Part shown: piece by piece, positions 1 to 5,187 of the stretch
How the letters are laid out: the number at the start of each line of letters is the position of its first letter
Position numbering within the stretch: the stretch's first letter is position 1
From: Oscillospiraceae bacterium
GTDB lineage: Bacteria; Bacillota; Clostridia; Oscillospirales; Ruminococcaceae
Assembly (NCBI GenBank): GCA_019416775.1
Contig: DXWR01000314.1
Coordinates: 1-5,187 of the forward strand
Direction of reading: 5' to 3'
DNA: 5,187 nucleotides
The notes under the pieces: generated by a model
Told to the model about the DNA's origin: nothing
Database searches by the model: none
Seen by the model: only the letters and a program-made list of their open reading frames with translations
Program-made: the position numbers and the translations under genes

Positions 1-1327
1 CCATGGTATCCCGATCCCGGATGGTGACGCAGCCATCCTCTACGCTGTCAAAGTCGTAGGTGATGCAGTAGGGGGTGCCGATCTCGTCTTCCCGGCGGTA
101 ACGCTTGCCAATGGAGCCGGTTTCATCGTAGTCCACCCGGAACTTCTTGCTCAGCAGGTCGTACACTTCCAACGCCTTTTCTCCCAGCTTCTTGGACAGG
201 GGCAGCACCGCTGCCTTGAAGGGAGCCAGAGCAGGGTGGAGCCGCAGCACCACACGGGTGTCCTGCTTGCCCTTTTCGTCGGTGAGGGTTTCTTCGTCGT
301 AAGCTTCACACAGGAAGGCCAAGGCCACCCGGTCGGCGCCCAGAGAAGGCTCAATGACGTAGGGAGTGTAGCGGGTGTTGGTTTCCGGGTCAAAGTACTG
401 CAAATCCTTGCCGGAGTGGTTGATGTGCTGGGTCAGGTCGAAGTCGGTGCGGTCGGCGATGCCCCACAGCTCGCCCCAGCCGAAGGGGAAGAGGTACTCA
501 ATGTCGGTGGTGGCGTTGGAGTAGTGGCTCAGCTCTTCCGGATCGTGGTCCCGCAGCTTCAGGTTTTCGTCCTTCATGCCCAGGCTCAGCAGGAAGTTGT
601 GGCAGTGCTCTTTCCAGTAGGCAAACCATTCCAGATCGGTGCCGGGCTTGCAGAAGAATTCCATTTCCATCTGTTCAAATTCCCGGGTGCGGAAGGTGAA
701 GTTGCCGGGGGTGATTTCGTTGCGGAAAGACTTGCCGATCTGGCAGACGCCGAAGGGCAGCTTCTTCCGGGTGGTGCGCTGGATGTTGGCAAAGTTTACA
801 AAGATGCCCTGGGCGGTTTCGGGACGGAGATAGATTTCACTCTTGGCGTCCTCGGTGACACCCTGGAAGGTTTTGAACATCAGGTTGAACTGCCGGATGT
901 CGGTAAAGTTGCTCTTGCCGCAGTCAGGGCATTTGATCTGGTGATCCCGGATGTAATCCATCATCTGCTGGTTGCTCCAGCCGGCGGGATTTTCCCCGGT
1001 CTGCTCTTCAATGAGCTGGTCGGCGCGGTGACGGGTCTTGCACTCCTTGCAGTCGATCAGCGGGTCGGAGAAACCACCCACGTGGCCGGAAGCCACCCAA
1101 ACCTGGGGGTTCATCAGCAAAGCGGCGTCCAAGCCCACATTATGCCGGGACTCCTGGACAAATTTCTGCCACCAGGCCTTCTTTACATTGTTTTTGAATT
1201 CCACACCCAGCGGGCCGTAGTCCCAGGTGTTGGCCAAACCGCCGTAAATCTCGCTGCCGGGATAGACAAAGCCCCGGTTCTTGCAGAGGTTGACGATCAT
1301 TTCCATAGTCTTTTCGGTGTTCTTCAT
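1..1327 (-). CDS. glyS: Glycyl-tRNA synthetase, single-chain dimeric type (3' end outside window)
   Basis: This cytoplasmic enzyme charges tRNA-Gly with glycine using ATP. The reverse strand reads 442 uninterrupted codons from ATG 1327-1325 to the left edge. Seen in the translation: an N-terminal class II region with WDYGPLG (residues 35-41); two CxxC pairs (CKEC 93-96 and CPDC 133-136), likely a four-cysteine zinc site; motif 2 with FRNEI (201-205) and RTREFEQMEMEFF (213-225); motif 3 with EPSLGADR (326-333); and the start of the C-terminal anticodon-binding domain from about residue 358. This is the alpha2 form shared with eukaryotes and archaea, not the alpha2/beta2 GlyQ-GlyS form, so the symbol glyS (also called glyQS) is by family convention. 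The family is usually about 460 residues, so only some tens of residues are missing. AAAGGGAG (1343-1336) lies 8 nt before the ATG and fixes the start. It is transcribed divergently from prmA. Nothing looks broken. Family assignment is very secure. Confidence 0.97.
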   Translation of the reverse strand, partial: MKNTEKTMEMIVNLCKNRGFVYPGSEIYGGLANTWDYGPLGVEFKNNVKKAWWQKFVQESRHNVGLDAALLMNPQVWVASGHVGGFSDPLIDCKECKTRHRADQLIEEQTGENPAGWSNQQMMDYIRDHQIKCPDCGKSNFTDIRQFNLMFKTFQGVTEDAKSEIYLRPETAQGIFVNFANIQRTTRKKLPFGVCQIGKSFRNEITPGNFTFRTREFEQMEMEFFCKPGTDLEWFAYWKEHCHNFLLSLGMKDENLKLRDHDPEELSHYSNATTDIEYLFPFGWGELWGIADRTDFDLTQHINHSGKDLQYFDPETNTRYTPYVIEPSLGADRVALAFLCEAYDEETLTDEKGKQDTRVVLRLHPALAPFKAAVLPLSKKLGEKALEVYDLLSKKFRVDYDETGSIGKRYRREDEIGTPYCITYDFDSVEDGCVTIRDRDTM

Positions 1328-1335
1328 TGACAGTA

Positions 1336-1343
1336 CTCCCTTT
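1336..1343 (-). promoter_or_regulatory. Ribosome binding site of the glycyl-tRNA synthetase gene
   Basis: The reverse strand reads AAAGGGAG, followed by 8 nt and then ATG at 1327. This is a strong Shine-Dalgarno match at normal spacing and supports that start codon. Confidence 0.85.
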
Positions 1344-1404
1344 CCAGCGATGCCGGCTGCACCGCTTTGGCGTTCTGTGCCGGATTTTCCATACGGATAT
1401 TGGT

Positions 1405-1433
1405 ATTGTACCCCATCCGGCGTTTCCCGTCAA
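1405..1433 (-). promoter_or_regulatory. Sigma-A-type promoter driving the glycyl-tRNA synthetase gene
   Basis: On the minus strand, TTGACG (1433-1428) and TACAAT (1410-1405) are separated by exactly 17 bp. Each hexamer matches five of six consensus bases (TTGACA, TATAAT). Transcription would start near 1398, giving a leader of roughly 70 nt. That is too short for a T-box riboswitch, the element that often controls glycyl-tRNA synthetase genes in Firmicutes, and I see no T-box-like sequence in it. The element is read directly from sequence; its activity is inferred. Confidence 0.8.
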
Positions 1434-1443
1434 GAAAAGATGG

Positions 1444-1472
1444 TGGATTTTTGCACCTATCTTTGTTATAAT
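1444..1472 (+). promoter_or_regulatory. Extended -10 promoter for prmA and the downstream genes
   Basis: TGTTATAAT at 1464-1472 is a perfect -10 hexamer (1467-1472) preceded by the extended -10 TG dinucleotide. At 17 bp spacing the -35 position is TGGATT (1444-1449), only a three-of-six match to TTGACA, which fits the tendency of extended -10 promoters to tolerate weak -35 boxes. The expected transcription start is near 1479, about 29 nt before the prmA ATG. The -35 boxes of the two divergent promoters are about 10 bp apart, so a regulator or polymerase bound at one could affect the other. No further promoter is evident between 2461 and 4740. Confidence 0.75.
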
Positions 1473-1492
1473 CAGAGCTGAAGACATAGTTT

Positions 1493-1500
1493 AAGGGGGA
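1493..1500 (+). promoter_or_regulatory. Ribosome binding site of prmA
   Basis: AAGGGGGA ends 7 nt before the ATG at 1508, which is good spacing and supports this start. Confidence 0.8.
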
Positions 1501-1507
1501 ACTGCAA

Positions 1508-2461
1508 ATGGAATGGCAGCAGATTACCATTACCACCACCCATCAGGGAAAAGAAATTGTAGGCGGCCTTTTGGTCAGCCACGGAGTTCGGGGCTTCGTC
1601 ACCCAGGACCCGGAAGACTTTCAGGAATTTTTAAAGGACACCACCGTCCACTGGGATTATATTGAAGAGGATCTCCTTTCGCTGAAGGAAGGGGAAACCA
1701 CTGTCACTTTCTATCTGCCGGAAAACTTGCAAGGCGCCGAAATGCTGGGGGCCATCCGGGCAGGATTGACCCGTCTGCCGGGAGAAAATCCAACTTTGGA
1801 TCTGGGTAGCTTGGAACTGAAAATGGACACCGTCCGGGAAGAGGATTGGTCCACCGCCTGGAAAAAGTATTACCATCCGGTGCGGGTGGGCAAGCGGCTG
1901 GTGATCTGCCCCTGCTGGGAGACGGCTGATTTGAACCCCGGCGATGTGCAGGTCACTTTGGACCCCGGCATGGCCTTTGGCACCGGAACCCATGAAACCA
2001 CCCGGCTGTGTATGCAGCTGTTGGAGGATTATTTGAAACCAGGCCAGACCGTGCTGGACGTAGGAACCGGCAGCGGGATTCTGGCCATTACCGCTCTGTT
2101 GCTGGGGGCACAGTCTGCCACTGGGGTGGACATCGACCAGCTTTCGGTAAAGATCGCCGGGGAAAACGCCGCTCTCAATGGGGTGGAGGACAAGCTCACC
2201 TTGATCGCTGGGGACCTGACCCAAAAGGTGGAGGGCAAGTTTGATCTGATCTGCGCCAATATTGTGGCGGATGTGATTTTGCGCCTCTGCGGCAGCGTCA
2301 CCCAGTTTATGAACCCGGACACAGTGCTGCTGGTCAGCGGCATCATTGAGGATCGGAAGGATCAGGTGGTTCAGGGCTTGCTGGATGCCGGTTTGGAAAT
2401 TGTGGAACAGCGCCAGGAAAACGATTGGTGCGCCATGGCCTGCAAGTTGAAAGAAGGGTAA
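1508..2461 (+). CDS. prmA: Ribosomal protein L11 methyltransferase PrmA
   Basis: PrmA is an S-adenosylmethionine-dependent cytoplasmic methyltransferase that, in characterised bacteria, trimethylates lysines and the N-terminus of ribosomal protein L11. The 317-residue length is normal. Seen: an N-terminal substrate-recognition region (about 1-100); a W-x-x-x-W-K-K-Y-Y-H-P stretch (114-124); the PrmA signature LDPGMAFGTGTHETT (151-165); SAM-binding motif I DVGTGSGILA (184-193); the acidic loop VDID (207-210); and ANIVAD (250-255), equivalent to the ANI catalytic-site motif of the family. All key motifs are intact, so the protein should be active. The ATG at 1508 has a good ribosome binding site and promoter. 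In many Firmicutes prmA sits with dnaJ or rsmE; here it is instead the first gene of a run leading into an LRR/VWA/AAA cassette, with only 3 nt before the next start codon. The assignment is secure. Confidence 0.97.
   Translation: MEWQQITITTTHQGKEIVGGLLVSHGVRGFVTQDPEDFQEFLKDTTVHWDYIEEDLLSLKEGETTVTFYLPENLQGAEMLGAIRAGLTRLPGENPTLDLGSLELKMDTVREEDWSTAWKKYYHPVRVGKRLVICPCWETADLNPGDVQVTLDPGMAFGTGTHETTRLCMQLLEDYLKPGQTVLDVGTGSGILAITALLLGAQSATGVDIDQLSVKIAGENAALNGVEDKLTLIAGDLTQKVEGKFDLICANIVADVILRLCGSVTQFMNPDTVLLVSGIIEDRKDQVVQGLLDAGLEIVEQRQENDWCAMACKLKEG
2451..2458 (+). promoter_or_regulatory. Ribosome binding site inside the end of prmA, supporting a GTG start
   Basis: AAGAAGGG lies in the last codons of prmA, 6 nt before the GTG at 2465. 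It is the main reason for choosing this non-ATG start for the LRR gene; no in-frame ATG occurs near the beginning of that reading frame. Confidence 0.7.
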
Positions 2462-2464
2462 ACC

Positions 2465-3418
2465 GTGGCTGTTTTGGAATACACCCTTTCCGGGCAGCAG
2501 GCGGTGCTCACCGGCGTTTCTGCTTCCACCGATCACATTCAACTGCCGGACAGGGTAGACGGTCACCCTTTGACCCATCTGGGGCCTTACTGTTTTTCCG
2601 CCCGGCGGGTGGAGCCTACCCAGCCGGTAAACCAGACGACAGCGGGGGAGTCGGATCTGTTCGGCCGGCCGGATCAGCCGGTGTACGGCGGAGCTTTGGC
2701 TGCCCTTGCTCTGCCGGAAACGGTGGTGGAGCTGGGAAGCCACTGCTGCTATGGTTGCACCCATCTGGAAGAGCTTTCCTTTTACGATGGGTTGAACTAT
2801 GTCAGCGACGGCGCCTTTAAAAACTGCCGCAGCCTGAGCCACATTATCCTCCACGCACCCAATGGGAACACCGGCGCTTTGGAAGGGGTGCTCAGCCAGG
2901 TCAGCGGCTTCTGTGAGGTGGAAATTCATTTTCCCCAACAGACCGTCCCCTTGATTTTTCCCGGCTACAGTGAGGAATGGGAGGAAAACTGCCCCGCTAG
3001 GATCTTTTCCTTGGACTTTAACGGCACCGGTTATCAGTACCGCCAATGCCTCTCCTTCCGGGGATTGGATTTTGAGCGGTATGACAGTCTCTTTTTTACT
3101 GCCGCCAACAATGAGACTATGGAAGTGCTGCTGCCATTGGTGTGGCGGCGGCTCAGCGTCCCCTACGCGTTGCAGCAGAAGCATCAAGAGGAATATTTAA
3201 GCTGGACAAAGGCCCATCTGTTGGAGATGACCCGGTGGCTGTTGCAGCAAAACATCCCCTTTTTCCGCCGGTATGTCCAGTGGGGACTGGTTACGTTGGA
3301 TACTGCGGAACTGCTCCGCAGCTTGGCCGCCCAGCAGGGGGATACCGAAACGGTGAGCGCGTTGTTGGATTGGCTGAAACAGAACCGTCCCGGCTTTGCA
3401 AAGGAGTACGACCTATGA
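2465..3418 (+). CDS. Cytosolic BspA-type leucine-rich-repeat protein with helical C-terminal half
   Basis: This 317-residue protein has no assigned function. The N-terminal part carries about three LRR_5 (BspA/Treponema pallidum-type) repeats: one at roughly 25-45 (IQLPDRVDGHPLTHLGPYCF) and two adjacent ones at about 81-130, with the typical LPxxVxxLGxxxxxxCxxLxxL spacing and a DGAFKNCRSL segment (115-124). Between the first and second repeats lies an irregular stretch (46-79) rich in Pro, Gln and Gly. The C-terminal half (about 200-317) lacks LRRs and looks helical, with leucine-rich amphipathic stretches (250-262, 280-304). No signal peptide, membrane helix or cell-wall sorting signal is seen, so the protein is probably cytosolic, unlike classic surface BspA proteins. 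It starts 3 nt after prmA and overlaps the VWA gene by ATGA, which suggests a shared role with the VWA and AAA+ proteins, perhaps as adaptor or client (inference). The LRR call is fairly firm; the role is open. Confidence 0.85.
   Translation: MAVLEYTLSGQQAVLTGVSASTDHIQLPDRVDGHPLTHLGPYCFSARRVEPTQPVNQTTAGESDLFGRPDQPVYGGALAALALPETVVELGSHCCYGCTHLEELSFYDGLNYVSDGAFKNCRSLSHIILHAPNGNTGALEGVLSQVSGFCEVEIHFPQQTVPLIFPGYSEEWEENCPARIFSLDFNGTGYQYRQCLSFRGLDFERYDSLFFTAANNETMEVLLPLVWRRLSVPYALQQKHQEEYLSWTKAHLLEMTRWLLQQNIPFFRRYVQWGLVTLDTAELLRSLAAQQGDTETVSALLDWLKQNRPGFAKEYDL
3400..3406 (+). promoter_or_regulatory. Ribosome binding site that fixes the start of the VWA gene
   Basis: AAAGGAG lies 8 nt before the ATG at 3415, inside the end of the LRR gene. 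The VWA frame stays open upstream to 3142, but this strong site and the ATGA overlap mark 3415 as the real start. Confidence 0.8.
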
Positions 3419-4740
3419 ACCAAGCCCCTCTTTCTCAAGAACAGGTTTGCCGGGAAATTTTATTGTACTGCCGCAGTCAGGTCTGTCTCCATCTGCGGCA
3501 GTTTGATTTGGGCATGAGCCGGTTTTTCTACCGAGAAAATGCCGCCATTCCCACCTTGGCCACCGATGGAAAAGCTCTCTTTTATAACCCGGATTATTTA
3601 CTCAAGCAGTACCGGGCCACTCCCATCCCCCTGCAGCGGGGCTACGTCCACCTGCTGCTTCACTGCCTGTTTGACCATCTGTTTTCCCGCCGGGATCGGG
3701 AGGAAAGCTATTGGAATCTGGCCTGCGACATTACGGTGGAAAGCATGATCGATTCCATCAATCTGGCTTGCCTGCGCCGCCCCCAAAGCTGGCTGCGGCA
3801 GGAAACCTACAAATTCTTCCGGCAAAAACTGCCGGTGCTCACCCCTCAAGGCATTTACCGGCTGTTTGCCGGACTGGGGTTGGAGGAAAAGCGGTATCAA
3901 CAGCTGGTCCGGGAATTTTTTGTGGACGACCATTGTTATTGGCCGGATCCCAATCAAAACCTTCCCGCCATGGAGCAGCTTCGCCAGCAGTGGCAGCAGA
4001 TCAGCCAGCAGACCCAAAGCCAGATGGAGCAGCTGGAACAACAGTCCAAAGACCAGTCCGGGGATCTGCTGGAACAGCTTTCGGTGGCTCACCGGCGGCG
4101 GTACGATTACCGGGAATTTTTAAAACGGTTCTGCGTTTTCCAGGAGCAGATGCAGCTGGACCCCGACGGCTTTGATTACGGCTACTATGCCTTGGGGATG
4201 GAGCTATACGGCAATGTCCCCTTGATCGACCCCCCGGAAACCAAAGAGGTGAAACGGGTCCACGATCTGGTGGTGGCTATCGACACCTCTTTGTCCTGTT
4301 CCGGGGAACTGGTCCACGCATTTTTGGAACAGACCTACGCCATTCTCAAGGAAGAAGACAGCTACTTCCACCAGGTGAACATTCATATCCTTCAATGCGA
4401 CGAAGCCATTCAGCAGCACCAAGCCATCCACAACGCTGCACAACTGGAGGACTATATGGCCCACTTTACCCTAAAGGGCGGGGGCGGCACCGATTTTCGG
4501 CCGGTGTTTGCCTATGTGGAACAGCTTCGGCAGCAGGGGGAACTGACTCGGCTGAAGGGGCTGATCTACTTCACCGACGGCCAGGGCGCCTTTCCTGCCC
4601 ATCCCACCGATTACGAAACCGCCTTTGTGTTTTTGCGCCAGCCGGGACAGCCTGACCCCAAGGTGCCCCCCTGGGCCATGAAGCTGATGATCGAGCAGGA
4701 ACAATTATTGGATTCCAAGAAGGGAGAAACCACTCCATGA
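3415..4740 (+). CDS. VWA-domain protein with DUF2201-like metallopeptidase-type N-terminus
   Basis: This 441-residue cytosolic protein resembles the VWA-like/DUF2201 family of predicted metallopeptidase plus VWA proteins, partners of MoxR ATPases. The N-terminal domain (about 1-180) contains HLLLHCLFDH (79-88) followed by WNLACDITVE (100-109), the place and style of the family's zinc motif, but the usual HExxH reads H79-L-L-L-H83, lacking the catalytic glutamate. A glutamine-rich, probably coiled-coil linker follows (181-221, 15 Gln in 41 residues). The C-terminal VWA domain (about 283-420) has a complete MIDAS metal site: DTSLS (D290, S292, S294), T359 in GGGGTD, and D388 in FTDG, so divalent-metal-dependent binding is expected. 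No signal peptide or membrane segment is seen. It overlaps the LRR gene upstream and the AAA+ gene downstream by ATGA, implying translational coupling and joint action with both. Peptidase activity is doubtful; a scaffold or client-binding role is inferred. The VWA assignment is strong, the DUF2201 one good. Confidence 0.9.
   Translation: MNQAPLSQEQVCREILLYCRSQVCLHLRQFDLGMSRFFYRENAAIPTLATDGKALFYNPDYLLKQYRATPIPLQRGYVHLLLHCLFDHLFSRRDREESYWNLACDITVESMIDSINLACLRRPQSWLRQETYKFFRQKLPVLTPQGIYRLFAGLGLEEKRYQQLVREFFVDDHCYWPDPNQNLPAMEQLRQQWQQISQQTQSQMEQLEQQSKDQSGDLLEQLSVAHRRRYDYREFLKRFCVFQEQMQLDPDGFDYGYYALGMELYGNVPLIDPPETKEVKRVHDLVVAIDTSLSCSGELVHAFLEQTYAILKEEDSYFHQVNIHILQCDEAIQQHQAIHNAAQLEDYMAHFTLKGGGGTDFRPVFAYVEQLRQQGELTRLKGLIYFTDGQGAFPAHPTDYETAFVFLRQPGQPDPKVPPWAMKLMIEQEQLLDSKKGETTP
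4721..4726 (+). promoter_or_regulatory. Ribosome binding site of the AAA+ ATPase gene
   Basis: AGGGAG lies 10 nt before ATG 4737 and 13 nt before the adjacent in-frame ATG 4740. The spacing favours 4737, which also gives the ATGA overlap with the VWA stop codon. Confidence 0.6.
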
Positions 4741-5187
4741 TGAATATTAAACAGGCGAAAACGGAACTGAAAAACACCATCCGCGCCTACCTTTCCACCG
4801 ATGAGCAGGGCTTGCCTAGGATCGACTTTGTGAAACAGCGTCCGGTGCTGCTGATGGGGCCTCCCGGCATCGGGAAAACTGCCGTCATGGAACAGCTGGC
4901 GGCGGAATGTGATCTGGCCCTGGTGAGCTACACCATCACCCACCACACCCGGCAAAGCGCGGTGGGCCTGCCCATGATCGTCAAGCGGAAGTTCGGCGGG
5001 GTGGAGTATTCCGCCACGGAATATACCATGAGCGAGATCATCGGCAGCGTCTACCAAGCCATGGAGCGCACCGGAAAGAAGCAGGGCATCCTGTTTTTGG
5101 ATGAGATCAACTGCGTCTCTGAAACCTTGGCGCCCACCATGCTGCAATTTTTGCAGTGCAAGACCTTCGGCACGCACACCCTCCCTC
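4737..5187 (+). CDS. MoxR-type AAA+ ATPase (3' end outside window)
   Basis: This is the N-terminal 150 residues of an ATP-driven remodelling enzyme of the AAA+ superfamily, MoxR-like branch, cut by the right edge. Seen: a short N-terminal helix region (1-35), Walker A GPPGIGKT (41-48), a conserved-looking stretch after the nucleotide fold (ITHHTRQSAVGLP, 67-79), and Walker B ILFLDEIN (118-125) with the catalytic Asp-Glu pair. Sensor 1, the arginine finger and the lid domain lie beyond the window. The gene begins with two consecutive ATG codons; the first overlaps the VWA stop (ATGA) and has the better ribosome binding site spacing. MoxR ATPases characteristically work with a VWA partner, and the gene immediately upstream encodes one, so the two most likely form a complex that acts on a specific client protein. 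Here the ATPase follows its VWA partner, whereas in many MoxR loci it comes first. The superfamily call is very secure and the MoxR branch likely. Confidence 0.93.
   Translation, partial: MMNIKQAKTELKNTIRAYLSTDEQGLPRIDFVKQRPVLLMGPPGIGKTAVMEQLAAECDLALVSYTITHHTRQSAVGLPMIVKRKFGGVEYSATEYTMSEIIGSVYQAMERTGKKQGILFLDEINCVSETLAPTMLQFLQCKTFGTHTLP

Noticed and set aside
236..1330. 364-codon open frame on the plus strand opposite the glycyl-tRNA synthetase gene
   Set aside because: The opposite strand encodes a textbook synthetase. The antisense product is Val/Gly/Ala-rich with no motif, and no ribosome binding site or promoter was seen for it.
1402..1412. Small inverted repeat GGTA-TTG-TACC over the synthetase -10 box as a possible operator
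   Set aside because: Arms of only four bases, partly made by the -10 hexamer itself; readily explained by chance.
1340..1500. Short open frames through the divergent spacer as a possible small gene
   Set aside because: They run across both promoters, lack good ribosome binding sites and change character at the gene edges; the spacer is better explained as regulatory DNA.
1631..3187. 518-codon open frame on the minus strand opposite prmA and the LRR gene
   Set aside because: It spans two well-supported plus-strand genes, its product is His/Gln/Pro/Gly-rich with no recognisable domain, and it looks like a by-product of codon bias in the sense genes.
3142..3414. Upstream in-frame extension of the VWA protein by 91 codons
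   Set aside because: It lies wholly inside the LRR gene, its sequence is not family-like, and the ATG at 3415 has a strong ribosome binding site and an ATGA overlap.
3598..4092. 164-codon minus-strand frame opposite the VWA gene
   Set aside because: It is the antisense shadow of the Gln/Leu-rich VWA coding sequence, with no independent start signals or domain.

Overview
The window looks like chromosomal DNA from a Firmicutes bacterium of the class Clostridia, probably a gut-type Oscillospiraceae/Ruminococcaceae or Lachnospiraceae relative. This is inference from three things: the style of the PrmA protein, strong AAGGAG/AGGGAG ribosome binding sites with a moderately GC-rich codon pattern, and the LRR/VWA/MoxR gene set, which I associate with Clostridia. 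It is densely coded, with five protein genes, one divergent promoter region, and no RNA gene, mobile element or CRISPR array that I can see.

Left part (1-1327, minus strand): a single-chain, dimer-type glycyl-tRNA synthetase whose C-terminal end runs off the left edge. Middle (1328-1507): a 180-base divergent regulatory region. It holds a near-consensus sigma-A promoter for the synthetase (TTGACG, 17 bp, TACAAT on the minus strand) and an extended -10 promoter (TGTTATAAT) for the rightward genes. No T-box leader fits in front of the synthetase.

Right part (1508-5187, plus strand): a tightly packed run of four genes. The first is prmA (ribosomal protein L11 methyltransferase). Three nucleotides later comes a GTG-started cytosolic protein with BspA-type leucine-rich repeats. 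It overlaps by ATGA a protein with a DUF2201-like metallopeptidase-type N-terminus and a VWA domain, which in turn overlaps by ATGA a MoxR-type AAA+ ATPase cut by the right edge. The only promoter seen for this run is the one before prmA, so all four genes are probably co-transcribed, and the last three are probably translationally coupled.

The most interesting part is the LRR-VWA-MoxR cassette (2465-5187). MoxR ATPases paired with VWA proteins usually act as a chaperone or remodelling machine on a specific client (known pairs are RavA-ViaA, NorQ-NorD and CbbQ-CbbO). Here the pair travels with a cytosolic LRR protein that could be an adaptor or the client. The VWA protein keeps a complete metal-binding MIDAS site, but its metallopeptidase-like motif reads HLLLH rather than HExxH. 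The function of this trio is not known to me.
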